DNA of 64,000 bases from CAKKQX01 sp963734595 (GTDB lineage: Bacteria; Pseudomonadota; Gammaproteobacteria; Burkholderiales; SG8-41), in NCBI GenBank assembly GCA_963734595.1, contig CAVTHV010000014.1:124001-188000 (forward strand), read 5' to 3'. Shown piece by piece: positions 1-8,833 of this stretch. Numbering within the stretch: position 1 is the first letter of the stretch; every line of letters starts with the position of its first letter. The position numbers were made by a program, and so were the translations under genes. Under the pieces are notes generated by a model. It was not told where the DNA came from. It saw only the letters and a list, made by a program, of their open reading frames with translations, and did no database searches.

Positions 1-826
1 TGCCATAGATTTCCATCAGCGGGGCATTGCAACGTGCCTCGATGTCCCGCGCGAGTTGGGCAGACAGCGGCGCAGTGGCGGATACCACCCGCGTGATCTC
101 CGGCAGCGCCAGCCCCGAATCCAGCAAGGCGCGCAGATGCACAGGCGAGGACACCAACACTCGTGGCGTGGGCACAGCCGCCAATGCCTGGCAAATGTCG
201 GCCGGGTAAAACGGCTGCGCATGGCTGAGTGCGTTGCCGTTGCGCCATGCCATCAGTACCGTGGATTCAAACCCGTACATGTGTTGCGGCGGCACAGTGC
301 CAATCATGGTGAAGGGCGTGTTGTGCGGCAGCTCCAGGCGCAATGCCTCGGCCTGCACGCTGCTGACCAGCGCACCCCAGGTTTTGGGATGCGGTTGCGG
401 GGTGCCGGTCGAGCCTGAAGTAAATACCACCGCGATGCGCTGCTTGCTGTCAATTTGCGGAATTGCAAATGCGTCCGGTTGGCCGACGCCCATGACCGGG
501 TAGCGCAGTTGGGGCAGATCCACCGTGCACAGGTCGCTGTCAGTCAAACAAAACACATCCGGTGCAAAATCCTTGATCTGGCGCACCACTCCCGGTGTGT
601 GGGTAGACGGCAGCAGGCTGACTTTGCCGGCCACAATGGCGGCCGCCAGACCCACGCTGAAACGGTAACGATCGCTGCACATATTGAGCAGGTGATTCCC
701 TGCGGGAAACAGGGCGCCAAGCTGCCTGACCTCGGCCAGGAACTGGCGCAGCGTGACGGCGCCATCGGCGCGCCAGGCGACGATGCTGTCCGGGGAGACG
801 TGTGATACCAGCGGCAGTGAAGACAT
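1..826 (-). CDS. AMP-dependent ligase of aryl-polyene cluster (3' end cut by window edge)
   Basis: Translating the minus strand from an ATG at 826 gives about 275 residues with the adenylate-forming P-loop FTSGSTGTPQPHPKTW near residue 135, followed by the usual VSSPVHLRALL and VSATAPLS segments. The C-terminal lid lies beyond the left edge. In aryl-polyene and xanthomonadin clusters the matching enzyme (XanA2 type) activates a hydroxybenzoate and loads it on the acyl carrier protein. That role is inferred here from the acyl carrier protein and chorismatase genes nearby. The gene starts 17 bases after the preceding membrane-protein gene and is the third gene of a minus-strand operon. The ribosome binding site is weak, so the exact start is less sure than the identity. 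Confidence 0.85.
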   Translation of the reverse strand, partial: MSSLPLVSHVSPDSIVAWRADGAVTLRQFLAEVRQLGALFPAGNHLLNMCSDRYRFSVGLAAAIVAGKVSLLPSTHTPGVVRQIKDFAPDVFCLTDSDLCTVDLPQLRYPVMGVGQPDAFAIPQIDSKQRIAVVFTSGSTGTPQPHPKTWGALVSSVQAEALRLELPHNTPFTMIGTVPPQHMYGFESTVLMAWRNGNALSHAQPFYPADICQALAAVPTPRVLVSSPVHLRALLDSGLALPEITRVVSATAPLSAQLARDIEARCNAPLMEIYG

Positions 827-843
827 GATTAAGGCGGTGACAA

Positions 844-1482
844 CTAGCGTGGACGCGCCGGTGTGTTCCTGAACGCCCGCACCGCATCGAGGATGTGCGT
901 ATGCCGCATATCAGGCAGTACCCATCTGCGTACCCAATATTCGGCAATGAACATCAACACGACCAAAGGCAGCGTCAGAAAATTGGCAAAAACCGACCAT
1001 GTGGTCAACGGTGCCAGAAAAAAGAGCAAGGTGGAAGCCAGCGCCATCGCGGCAAAAAACAGGGTCCAGGCGACCGTGACCTGACGCGCGTAAATTTCAT
1101 GCTGCGGCGTCAATGGCGCATGCACCGCCTCTGCGAAGCGAGTGCAGAGCGGTTGCCGCCCGGCGATCAAAGTGCGACCAAAAGTCATGAACAGTATCAG
1201 CTGCATACCCACATTTTGCAGCCAGTAAACCAGCCCAAAATGGCGCTCAAGCGCCGGCCATCCAGCCCACAGCGCAACACACAACAGCGCCAGCACACCC
1301 AGCATGATGAAGCGCCGGGGTGAACGCCAGGCCAGTACCAGTGCAATCAATACCACGGGCGCAATGGCCACCAACGCGCCCAAGTTGCCGCTGTGCGCGG
1401 ATTCATTGGTGTAATGCGCCAGGAGCGCATAGCCGATCACCAGCGCAGCTATGCCCAGCCAGCGCACGATGCGGCGTGCCAT
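844..1482 (-). CDS. Polytopic membrane protein of aryl-polyene cluster (COG4648-like)
   Basis: The product has 212 residues with about six hydrophobic segments (roughly residues 8-25, 33-52, 58-78, 84-103, 133-157 and 161-182) and an arginine-rich tail. It resembles the small predicted membrane protein (COG4648) that commonly accompanies aryl-polyene operons, where its role is unproven. Its ATG overlaps the stop codon of the acyl carrier protein gene (TGATG), so the two are probably translationally coupled. No catalytic motif is visible. Handling or export of the lipid-linked polyene is only a guess. Confidence 0.7.
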   Translation of the reverse strand: MARRIVRWLGIAALVIGYALLAHYTNESAHSGNLGALVAIAPVVLIALVLAWRSPRRFIMLGVLALLCVALWAGWPALERHFGLVYWLQNVGMQLILFMTFGRTLIAGRQPLCTRFAEAVHAPLTPQHEIYARQVTVAWTLFFAAMALASTLLFFLAPLTTWSVFANFLTLPLVVLMFIAEYWVRRWVLPDMRHTHILDAVRAFRNTPARPR

Positions 1483-1772
1483 CAGCGGGTTCGCTGTGTT
1501 GCGATATAGTCGGAGAGGCTGCGCAGCGAGCTGAAAATGTGCTGGTTGTCTGCGCTGTCGGCACGCAGTTGCAGGCCATAACGCTTCGAGACCACCAACG
1601 CGACTTCCAGCACATCGATCGAATCCAGGCCCAGGCCATCGCGATACAGCGGGGCGTCGGAGGTGATTTGATCGGCTGTGACCTCAAGGTTCAGGCACTC
1701 GATCATTAATTCAGCGACTTCACGCTGCAAATCCGCAGTACTGGAGACGGTGGGTTTCTGGTTATCTTGCAT
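1482..1772 (-). CDS. Acyl carrier protein of aryl-polyene cluster
   Basis: This 96-residue acidic protein has the phosphopantetheine attachment motif LGLDSIDVLE, with the serine at residue 51, inside a typical four-helix carrier domain. It would hold the aromatic starter and the growing polyene chain; the counterpart in Xanthomonas is XanC. It is the first gene of the leftward operon (carrier protein, membrane protein, AMP ligase). That arrangement pairs the carrier with the ligase expected to charge it. Confidence 0.9.
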   Translation of the reverse strand: MQDNQKPTVSSTADLQREVAELMIECLNLEVTADQITSDAPLYRDGLGLDSIDVLEVALVVSKRYGLQLRADSADNQHIFSSLRSLSDYIATQRTR

Positions 1773-2070
1773 GGTGTTTATAGTCTGAATTATTCACAAA
1801 TAGAACAAAAGTTTCCGGGATTGCGTGTTTCGACGGTTGCGACCGGCCATTTCTGCCGACCTTGTCCGTTGCGCAGCCTGTTGTGTTGCGCCGTGAAATT
1901 GTAATGCAGTCAGTCAAGATGAGTCGATATTCTCCTCTCTTTTGGGTAATTCTCTGGAAATCGCCGAAGCGGGCTGGCCCAAATCCAGTCGCGCTGGCTA
2001 TGACAAATCACATGATTGCCAGGGCAATGCGATACAATTCGGGAAGACGAGTGACAAGCCAGGTTTAGCC
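1773..2070. promoter_or_regulatory. Divergent intergenic region between the two aryl-polyene arms
   Basis: These 298 bases lie between the leftward carrier-protein operon and the rightward halogenase operon, and are clearly more AT-rich than the genes. On the minus strand a TATAAA lies just upstream of the carrier-protein ATG. On the plus strand a TACAAT lies about 35 bases upstream of the ATG at 2071. I see no convincing -35 boxes or operator. An open frame runs from 1942 into the next gene, but the family start is at 2071, so I treat the region as non-coding. Confidence 0.5.
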
Positions 2071-3414
2071 ATGAACGCTCCCCCCGAAGCATCCGCCGCC
2101 AGTGCTTCGGGCTGTGACGTACTGGTAATCGGCGGCGGGCCCGCAGGCTCGACAGCCGCTGCGTTGCTGGCCGGGCGCGGCTACCGCGTGACCCTGCTGG
2201 AAAAGTCGCACCATCCGCGTTTTCACATCGGCGAATCGCTGCTCCCCGCTAATCTGCCGCTTCTGGAAAAGCTTGGCGTGGCTGAAGCCGTCAAGGCCAT
2301 CGGCATGGAAAAATGGGGCGCAGAATTTGTCTCGCCCTGGCATGATCACAAACAATCGTTCGAATTCGCCGATGCGATGGACAAATCCATGCCCATGGCC
2401 TACCAGGTGCGCCGCTCCGAGTTTGACGAAATTCTGATCCGCAACGCCAGCCGTAAGAATGCCCGCGTAGTGGAAGGCTGCCAGGTACAGGACGTCAGTT
2501 TTTTACCCGACAATGGCGGTGCGCTGGCGCGGGCCCGCCACGATGACGGCAGTATCGAAACGGTGCATGCGCGGTTTGTGCTGGATGCTTCAGGACGCGA
2601 TACCTTTCTCGGCAATCGCTTCAAAGCCAAGCAGCGCAACAAGAAACACAACAGTGCCGCCATCTACGCCCACTTTTCGGGGGCCGAGCGCAGCCCGGGC
2701 AAGGCCGCGGGCAACATCACCATTTTCTGGTTCGAGCATGGCTGGTTCTGGTTTATCCCGCTGGCCGGCGGCGCGACCAGCGTCGGTGCGGTGACCTGGC
2801 CGTATTATCTGAAAACACGCAACAAAAAATCGCTCGAGCAGTTTTTGCAGGAAACCATCGCGCTGTGCGCACCGTTGAGCGAGCGGTTGCAGCACGCGCA
2901 GTTGACCACGCCGGTTGAAGCCACCGGCAATTTTTCCTACGTGTGTGACCGTACCCACGGCAGCAATTATCTGCTGCTGGGCGATGCCTACACTTTTATT
3001 GACCCGGTGTTTTCTTCGGGCGTGATGCTGGCCATGCACAGCGCCTTTGTCGGGGCCGACACGGTGGATACCTGCCTGCGCCATCCTCAGCAGGCGGCCG
3101 CCGCATTGAAAAAATTCGACAACGCGATGCGGATTGGCCCGAAGGAATTTTCATGGTTTATTTATCGGGTTACCAACCCCACCATGCGCAATATGTTCAT
3201 GGAACCGCGCAACATTTTTCGGGTAAAAGAGGCGCTGCTGTCGGTGCTGGCCGGCGACGTGTTTGGCAAAACCCCGATTCATGGCCCATTGCTGCTGTTC
3301 AAGGGGTTGTATTACGCGGCATCCGTGTTCAATCTCAGGCGCACATTGAAGGCATGGCGGATGCGCAAACACAACATCCGGGTTGTGGATGAAACTGGCC
3401 CGGCGATGAACTGA
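2071..3414 (+). CDS. FAD-dependent halogenase-like oxidoreductase
   Basis: The 447-residue product is a flavoprotein of the tryptophan-halogenase/geranylgeranyl-reductase superfamily. An N-terminal GGGPAG dinucleotide motif sits at residues 21-26, HIGES at 52-56, WFWFIP at 225-230 and LLGDAYTFIDPVFSSGV near 301-317. WFWFIP fits the WxWxIP signature of flavin-dependent halogenases, and KWGAEF (residues 81-86) resembles the KxGxxF around their catalytic lysine. Xanthomonadins are brominated aryl polyenes, so a halogenating role is plausible. A non-halogenating oxidoreductase remains possible. I chose the ATG at 2071 because the Rossmann strand starts soon after it. The stop overlaps the chorismatase ATG (TGATG). 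Confidence 0.8.
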   Translation: MNAPPEASAASASGCDVLVIGGGPAGSTAAALLAGRGYRVTLLEKSHHPRFHIGESLLPANLPLLEKLGVAEAVKAIGMEKWGAEFVSPWHDHKQSFEFADAMDKSMPMAYQVRRSEFDEILIRNASRKNARVVEGCQVQDVSFLPDNGGALARARHDDGSIETVHARFVLDASGRDTFLGNRFKAKQRNKKHNSAAIYAHFSGAERSPGKAAGNITIFWFEHGWFWFIPLAGGATSVGAVTWPYYLKTRNKKSLEQFLQETIALCAPLSERLQHAQLTTPVEATGNFSYVCDRTHGSNYLLLGDAYTFIDPVFSSGVMLAMHSAFVGADTVDTCLRHPQQAAAALKKFDNAMRIGPKEFSWFIYRVTNPTMRNMFMEPRNIFRVKEALLSVLAGDVFGKTPIHGPLLLFKGLYYAASVFNLRRTLKAWRMRKHNIRVVDETGPAMN

Positions 3415-4469
3415 TGCGCGACATGAGACCCCCGTTGCATAGCGCAAATCTGTCCATTGCAGCGTTTTTGAAACAACCGGCCCAGTGGAAAAACAGTGTG
3501 CTGGGCGGCTTCTGTTTTTCCGCGGAAGGGGCCGGGAGCCAGATACAAGCCGATATGGAGGTCCCCTGCATGCGCGTACCCATGCAGAGACTGGATGCCG
3601 GCGATTCAGTCTGCGAAGTCTGGCACGGCGGCGGGCAGCTGACGCAGGGTCAATGTGGCGCCATCCATTATCGCCATGACGATGATGTGTTGTTTGGCGC
3701 GATCGTGCTGTCTGAAGCAATGTTCGAAGCCGGTGCTGTAAAAACGCCGTTACAACAGGCCACCGAGTCGGCCTACCGCCAGGTATTTGCGCTGCTCGAC
3801 ACGCTGCGCTACCCGTATCTGTTCCGCTTCTGGAATTACATCGCTGACATCAACGCCCACAGCTACGGGCTGGAGCGCTATCGCCAGTTCAACCTGGGAC
3901 GGCAGGACGCTTTTCTTGCTCACGGACGCGATGTGGCGGGTAATGTCCCTGCCGCGAGTGCGCTGGGTTCGGCTCAGGGGCCGTTGACCATCGCCTTTTT
4001 AGCCGGACGCGTGGCCCCGCTGAACATTGAAAATCCGCGCCAGATCAGCGCCTACCAATATCCGCAGCAATATGGCCCGCGCAGCCCGACTTTTTCGCGT
4101 GCCAGCCTGGTGCGCCTGGGACAGGATGAGGTGTTGTTTGTATCCGGCACCGCCAGTATTGTCGGCCACGAAACCCTGCACCCTGCCAATGTCGTGGCAC
4201 AAACCCGCGAAACCATGACCAATATCAAGGCGGTGCTGGCCGAGGCCAATCGTCTGGCGAGCCCGCCCGGGTTCGATCTGGGCAGCCTGTATTACAAGGT
4301 ATACGTGCGCCACCCCGCCGATCTGGCGCAGATTCGCGCCGAACTGATGCGCTTCGTGGGCGACGCGCTCAAGGCGGTCTATCTGCACGCTGACGTGTGC
4401 CGCCAGGATCTGCTGCTGGAAATTGAGGCCACTGCCGCGCATCCGTTCATGTCGGGCCAGCCGGACTGA
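3414..4469 (+). CDS. xanB2: Chorismatase (XanB2/FkbO/Hyg5 family)
   Basis: This 351-residue protein has the chorismatase layout: an N-terminal domain, the FWNYIADIN block (residues 139-147), RYRQFNLGRQDAF near 155-167, SGTASIVGHET at 244-254 and a C-terminal EIEAT at 336-340. Chorismatases hydrolyse chorismate; the XanB2 type yields 3- and 4-hydroxybenzoate, the starter for xanthomonadin. Glu338 matches in position the catalytic glutamate described for FkbO. The gene is coupled to the halogenase-like gene by a TGATG overlap and lies 2 bases before the acyltransferase ATG. Family assignment is firm; the exact product (3-hydroxybenzoate, 4-hydroxybenzoate or a dihydrodiol) is not readable from sequence alone. 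Confidence 0.88.
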   Translation: MRDMRPPLHSANLSIAAFLKQPAQWKNSVLGGFCFSAEGAGSQIQADMEVPCMRVPMQRLDAGDSVCEVWHGGGQLTQGQCGAIHYRHDDDVLFGAIVLSEAMFEAGAVKTPLQQATESAYRQVFALLDTLRYPYLFRFWNYIADINAHSYGLERYRQFNLGRQDAFLAHGRDVAGNVPAASALGSAQGPLTIAFLAGRVAPLNIENPRQISAYQYPQQYGPRSPTFSRASLVRLGQDEVLFVSGTASIVGHETLHPANVVAQTRETMTNIKAVLAEANRLASPPGFDLGSLYYKVYVRHPADLAQIRAELMRFVGDALKAVYLHADVCRQDLLLEIEATAAHPFMSGQPD

Positions 4470-4471
4470 TC

Positions 4472-5293
4472 ATGCGCGCCGCATTGCGTGTGTTGCTGAA
4501 TGGCTACGATTATCTGGTGCTGTATCTCGGCCTGGCCTGGCTGGGAATACTGTGCCTGGCATGGACGCCGATTGCGCTGATTATGTACCCGCTGCTGTCC
4601 GAACGCCGGGGACGGGCGCTGGGGCGTTACGTCATCATGGCGGCATTTCGACTTTATCTGGCCAGTCTCAGCGCGTCGCGCCGGTGCAGTTTTGACCTCG
4701 AGGCTCTGGATGCTCTGCGCGATGAACCTTCGCTGATCATTGCGCCCAATCATCCGTGCCTGCTGGATGCGGTGATGGTGATTTCACGCTTGCCGAATGT
4801 CGCCTGCGTGCTTAAGGCCGAGCTGATGAACAATATTTTTCTCGGTGCGGGTGCCCGGCTGGCGCGCTACATCCGCAATGAACCGGTGCGGCGCATGGTG
4901 CGGCTGGCCATCCGGGATTTTGACTGCGGCAGCCATCTGTTGCTATTTCCGGAAGGTACCCGCACCACCGTGAACCCGGTCAATCCTCTCAAGGGCAGTG
5001 TCGGGCTGATCGCGCGTCATGCGCCGGTGCCGGTGCAGACGATACTGATAGAAACCGATTCGATGTATCTGAGCAAAGGCTGGACGCTGTTCCGCAAACC
5101 GCCCATGCCGATCCATTATCGGGCGCGCCTGGGACGGCGCTTCGATCCACCGCAGCATACCCAGCGCTTCATGGCCGAACTGGAACACTATTTTGCGCAT
5201 GAGTTGGTACAAGGCTCGGCATTTTACCCGACCGGTTCCCTGCCCACGCAGGCTGACCGTACGCCCCGGTTTACTTCCCGTTCGCCGTCATGA
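4472..5293 (+). CDS. Lysophospholipid-type acyltransferase (PlsC family)
   Basis: The 273-residue product has an N-terminal hydrophobic segment (about residues 15-42) and the acyltransferase motifs NHPCLLD (residues 93-99, the HX4D catalytic pair) and FPEGTR (159-164). PlsC-like proteins are regular members of aryl-polyene clusters, where they are thought to attach the polyene acyl chain to a lipid or sugar acceptor. The gene sits 2 bases after the chorismatase and overlaps the glycosyltransferase start by 4 bases (ATGA). It therefore belongs to the same rightward operon. Confidence 0.85.
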   Translation: MRAALRVLLNGYDYLVLYLGLAWLGILCLAWTPIALIMYPLLSERRGRALGRYVIMAAFRLYLASLSASRRCSFDLEALDALRDEPSLIIAPNHPCLLDAVMVISRLPNVACVLKAELMNNIFLGAGARLARYIRNEPVRRMVRLAIRDFDCGSHLLLFPEGTRTTVNPVNPLKGSVGLIARHAPVPVQTILIETDSMYLSKGWTLFRKPPMPIHYRARLGRRFDPPQHTQRFMAELEHYFAHELVQGSAFYPTGSLPTQADRTPRFTSRSPS

Positions 5294-6054
5294 GCGCTGC
5301 CTCGGCCACGCATCTCGTCCTCATCCCCAGCTATAACCCAGGCGCCAAAGTCTATGAAACCGTGCGTGCGGCACGCCAATACTGGACCCCGGTATGGGTG
5401 GTGGTAGATGGCAGCACCGACGGCAGCGCCGAGGGCTTGCTGGCAATGGCAGCGCAAGACGCCGGCCTGCGCGTGATCGTCTTGCCGCGCAACCAGGGCA
5501 AGGGCGCGGCGGTGCTGCACGGCCTGGAACAGGCGGCAGCGGCGGGATTCAGTCACGTATTAACCATGGATTCGGATGGCCAGCATCCACCCGAACGCAT
5601 TCCCGCGTTCATGGCGGAATCCGCCAGACAACCGGCTGCAATGATATTGGGCGTGCCGGTATTCGATGCCAGTGCGCCGGGCCTGCGCGTGAAAGGGCGG
5701 CGCGTATCCAACTGGTGGGCCAATCTGGAAACGCTGTGGGCGGGCATCGGCGACTCGTTGTTCGGGTTTCGCGTGTATCCGGTTGAACCGTTGCGGCAGG
5801 TGATGCGCAGTCAGCCGTGGATGCGCCACTTCGATTTTGACCCGGAGGCCGTGGTGCGCCTGTGCTGGCGCGGGGTCAGACCGGTCAACCTGCCCGCCCC
5901 GGTGCGCTACTACCGCGCGGATGAGGGCGGCGTGTCCCATTTCCGCTACGTGCGCGACAACGTGTTATTGACCTGGATGCACACGCGCCTGTTTGTCGGC
6001 TTTGTGTTGCGTTTGCCCGTTTTGCTGGCAAGACGCGCGCTGGGACGATTTTAA
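5290..6054 (+). CDS. Family 2 glycosyltransferase
   Basis: This 254-residue protein has a GT-A nucleotide-sugar fold: LIPSYNPG at residues 11-18, VVDGSTDGS at 39-46 and the metal-binding DSD at 94-96 followed by GQHP. The C-terminal third is rich in tryptophan and arginine and ends in a hydrophobic stretch, suggesting membrane association. A GT2 enzyme next to a PlsC-like acyltransferase is typical of aryl-polyene loci and suggests that the pigment is glycosylated or linked to a glycolipid. It is the last gene of the rightward operon; the methyltransferase operon faces it 15 bases away. Confidence 0.85.
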   Translation: MSAASATHLVLIPSYNPGAKVYETVRAARQYWTPVWVVVDGSTDGSAEGLLAMAAQDAGLRVIVLPRNQGKGAAVLHGLEQAAAAGFSHVLTMDSDGQHPPERIPAFMAESARQPAAMILGVPVFDASAPGLRVKGRRVSNWWANLETLWAGIGDSLFGFRVYPVEPLRQVMRSQPWMRHFDFDPEAVVRLCWRGVRPVNLPAPVRYYRADEGGVSHFRYVRDNVLLTWMHTRLFVGFVLRLPVLLARRALGRF

Positions 6055-6069
6055 GTCTGGGATTATGGG

Positions 6070-6852
6070 CTACTTAGTCTGGCCAGGACCGGCCTTGATC
6101 GCCTGATATTCCGAAAACACGCCGAGTTCCAGATGGCGTTTAACCTGCGTCAGCCGCGCAGCGCTTAGTGTGGCCATGACTTGTTCGGGGGGCACACAGG
6201 CTTCGATGCTATCCCAGAAATAACGCCAGATCGTCGCGGTTTCTTTTTGCCTGGAAACGAATCGCGTCAGCAACGGTATCACGCCGCGAATATAGCTTTT
6301 AAGCAGCCATCGCCCAAAACGGCTTTGCGGTTTGGTAATTTCAAGTATGCATAAACGGCCGCCGGGCTTCAAAACCCGCTCAAACTCTGCAAAGGCGACG
6401 ACCAGATCGCTGATATGGCGCAGCGCATAGCCCATGCTCAAAAAATCAAAATGATTGTCAGGAAAAGGCAAAGACTCGGCGCGGCCTTCGATCAACACCA
6501 TCGTGTCGGGTAATTTGCTGGCGGCCATCATGCCGGCACTGGGATCGACCCCGGTGACCAGCGCGGCGTTGCCGGCCAAAATACAGGCTTGAGCTGCGAC
6601 CAGGCCGGTGCCCACGCCGACGTCCAGTACCTTCATGCCCGTTCGCAAACCGCCGCGAATCAGCGCCTGGCGCCGATAGCGGGAACCGGTACCTAACGCC
6701 AGCATCGCCTCGATACGGTCGTAATCCGCTGCGGTGTTGTCAAAAATACTGCGTAGATAGGCTTGGCGGTCCTGCTCTGTCGGGTAGTAATCGGTCAGCG
6801 GGGCGTGCGGAGCATGCACCGGCGTTGTTTCAGGGGAGGTCATTGTATTCAT
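6070..6852 (-). CDS. Class I SAM-dependent methyltransferase (UbiE-like)
   Basis: The 260-residue product has SAM motif I VLDVGVGTGL at residues 75-84, GVDPSAGM as motif II, and LKPGGRLCILE as the post-motif strand, in the order seen in UbiE/COQ5 methyltransferases. In this setting it could O-methylate the aryl head group, as reported for several aryl polyenes. It is the last gene of a five-gene minus-strand operon and lies 2 bases after the ketoreductase. It is unlikely to be the ubiquinone enzyme because it sits inside the pigment cluster. Confidence 0.8.
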   Translation of the reverse strand: MNTMTSPETTPVHAPHAPLTDYYPTEQDRQAYLRSIFDNTAADYDRIEAMLALGTGSRYRRQALIRGGLRTGMKVLDVGVGTGLVAAQACILAGNAALVTGVDPSAGMMAASKLPDTMVLIEGRAESLPFPDNHFDFLSMGYALRHISDLVVAFAEFERVLKPGGRLCILEITKPQSRFGRWLLKSYIRGVIPLLTRFVSRQKETATIWRYFWDSIEACVPPEQVMATLSAARLTQVKRHLELGVFSEYQAIKAGPGQTK

Positions 6853-6854
6853 CG

Positions 6855-7574
6855 TTAAATCATGCCGCCGTTGATGGAAATAATCTGCCCGGTGATATAG
6901 GCCGCCTGCGTCGAGGCGAGAAACCCGATCAGGTCGGCAACTTCGTCGGGGGTGCCGGCGCGTTTCATCGGCACCAGGCGCGCGATTTCCTGGGCATCGA
7001 ACGCGGATTCGCTCATCGGGGTGTCGATAATGCCGGGCGCAACCGCGTTGACAGTGATGCCGCGGCTGGCGATTTCCCGTGCGAGTGATTTGGTTGCCGA
7101 ATTCAGCGCCCCTTTGGCGGCGGAATAATTCACCTGGCCGGCATTGCCGGTCAGCGCGGCGATGGAAGACACATTGATGATGCGCCCCCAGCGGCTGCGG
7201 ATCATCGGCATCATCAGCGGCTGGGTGACGTTGAAGAAGCCGTTAACGGATACGTCGATCACCCGGTGCCACTGCTCGGCGCGCATGCCGGGGAACACGA
7301 CATCGTCATGGATGCCGGCATTGTTGACCAATATCTGGATCGGCTGGTGTTCGACGAGAGGGGTCAGCACCTCGGCTGCCGCTGCGCTGTCGGTCACGTC
7401 AAATGCCAGCGCCTGCGCGCTGCCACCGGCTGCACAAATGGCTTCGGCCAGCGTCTGTGCGGCCTGCAGTCCGCGATGGGCATGAATGTAGACATGGCAG
7501 CCATCGGCGGCAAGACGGCGGCAGATGGCCGCGCCAATGCCGCCGCTGCCGCCGGTGACCAGGGCATTTTTCAT
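6855..7574 (-). CDS. 3-oxoacyl-[ACP] reductase (FabG-like)
   Basis: This is a 239-residue short-chain dehydrogenase. It has TGGSGGIG (residues 7-14) for NADP(H) binding, NNAG at 84-87 and the catalytic Ser137, Tyr150 and Lys154 in the VSSIAAL and VNYSAAKG segments. It would reduce the beta-keto group after each ketosynthase round of polyene assembly. It overlaps the dehydratase stop by 4 bases, consistent with a coupled reduction-dehydration pair. The family match is strong; substrate choice is inferred from the cluster. Confidence 0.88.
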   Translation of the reverse strand: MKNALVTGGSGGIGAAICRRLAADGCHVYIHAHRGLQAAQTLAEAICAAGGSAQALAFDVTDSAAAAEVLTPLVEHQPIQILVNNAGIHDDVVFPGMRAEQWHRVIDVSVNGFFNVTQPLMMPMIRSRWGRIINVSSIAALTGNAGQVNYSAAKGALNSATKSLAREIASRGITVNAVAPGIIDTPMSESAFDAQEIARLVPMKRAGTPDEVADLIGFLASTQAAYITGQIISINGGMI

Positions 7575-8038
7575 GGCGCATCTCCTGGAATGGGTGTGAG
7601 TACGTCAGCATCGAGCACGACTGCGGCGCGTCCATCCAGCAGCAGGCGCCCCGCCGCGCTGACACTGAACTGATAAAGAATATTGTTTTCGCTGCGCGTG
7701 ATACAGGTGGCTTCCACCAGCAGATCGGCGGTGATGTCGTCCAGCCGTGCCACATGCAACTGTGTGCCGCGCGCGCTGACCAGATAACCGACCCGTGCGC
7801 CGGTGCTGTCTGGTGGCGCCAGCAAGGCGCCGTGCACGGCCATGGCCTGCGCCGCGTATTCGATACCGCAGGCGGCACCCAGCCGGCCGTAAGCGCGCAA
7901 CGGGTTGTCAGCGGCGCGGTGGCTGCTCGCACGGCACTGGATGCGCTGCCGATCCCATGCCTCAACACAATCCAGCAGGCACATGCTGCCCTGATGCGGA
8001 ATGTGGCGGGCAATCCAGGCGTGGTCTAGCTTTTGCAT
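7571..8038 (-). CDS. Hotdog-fold 3-hydroxyacyl-ACP dehydratase (aryl-polyene type)
   Basis: The 155-residue product resembles the ApeI/ApeP-type FabZ-like dehydratases. It has IPHQGSMCLLD at residues 13-23 (containing the active-site histidine region) and GIEYAAQAMAVHG at the start of the central hotdog helix. Dehydration after ketoreduction without enoyl reduction gives the conjugated polyene. It is flanked directly by the ketoreductase and the ketosynthase partner, overlapping both. Confidence 0.78.
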   Translation of the reverse strand: MQKLDHAWIARHIPHQGSMCLLDCVEAWDRQRIQCRASSHRAADNPLRAYGRLGAACGIEYAAQAMAVHGALLAPPDSTGARVGYLVSARGTQLHVARLDDITADLLVEATCITRSENNILYQFSVSAAGRLLLDGRAAVVLDADVLTPIPGDAP

Positions 8039-8829
8039 GGCGCGATTTCCACGGCGAGACGCGTGCTGTCGAGGTAATCCAGCACCACGCGTTTGTCTTG
8101 CCGCAATGCGATACCTTGCAACAGCGGCAGTCCACGCGCTGCGGGGATGGCGAATCGCAGGCTTTCAAGGGCGGCATCGCCGAGCTGATCCGCGCTGGCG
8201 TCTGTCAGGCTGACGGAGATTTTCGCCAATGCCAGTGCGCCGCGTTGCGGCGTCAGCACCAGTGCGATGCCAAACGCATCGGGAATGGGGCGGGCGCTGT
8301 ACAGCGGCTCCGGGTAAGCGGTGTCGCACGCCATCAAAACGGTGCGTGTGTTATCTACCACGGTCTGGGTTAGCGCTTCCAGCAGACCCGCGCCGAAGCT
8401 GGCGTCAAACGCGCTCAACACCGATGATGCGGTCATCGCGCCGGTGGCGATCCCCCAGTATCCGGCGGCAGCGTTATGCACGGAATTATGAAAGCGGGTC
8501 GGGGAGATTTGCCGGTCATCCGAGGCGAGCATTTCACAGATCGCGTGACAGTTCTCCCCATCGCCGCCAGACGAGGAAAACACGCTGGGGAGGCTGGCAG
8601 CATCGAGCCCGGCTGCGGCGATGGCTTCCAGCCCGGTCGCCAGCGTGAGTTTGATAATCGCGCCGCTGCGCCGGCGTTCTGCCGATGGCAGCAACGCGGG
8701 CGGCGGCAGCACGGTCTTGTGTGGTTGATAGGGCTGCTGCCCGCTGAGGACGGCCTGACTGCCCGGCCAGCCGGTCAAACCCGGGCCGAGCAGGCCGATG
8801 CCTTCGATGTATGCGGTGAGCGTGTCCAT
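8026..8829 (-). CDS. Beta-ketoacyl synthase chain-length-factor-like partner (no active-site Cys)
   Basis: With the ATG at 8829 the product has 267 residues. It is a short ketosynthase homologue in which the region expected to carry the nucleophilic cysteine reads FDASFGAG, with serine at about residue 144. SSGGDGEN and FHNSVHNAAAGYWG are conserved family blocks. In aryl-polyene systems such cysteine-less proteins pair with the true ketosynthase and resemble chain-length factors of type II polyketide systems. An upstream ATG at 8850 would overlap the ketosynthase; 8829, 4 bases after the ketosynthase stop, fits better. Confidence 0.8.
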   Translation of the reverse strand: MDTLTAYIEGIGLLGPGLTGWPGSQAVLSGQQPYQPHKTVLPPPALLPSAERRRSGAIIKLTLATGLEAIAAAGLDAASLPSVFSSSGGDGENCHAICEMLASDDRQISPTRFHNSVHNAAAGYWGIATGAMTASSVLSAFDASFGAGLLEALTQTVVDNTRTVLMACDTAYPEPLYSARPIPDAFGIALVLTPQRGALALAKISVSLTDASADQLGDAALESLRFAIPAARGLPLLQGIALRQDKRVVLDYLDSTRLAVEIAPCKS

Positions 8830-8833
8830 GGAT

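Noticed and set aside
1942..2070. N-terminal extension of the halogenase-like gene
   Set aside because: The 43 extra residues are low-similarity and AT-rich; the FAD-binding strand begins shortly after the ATG at 2071.
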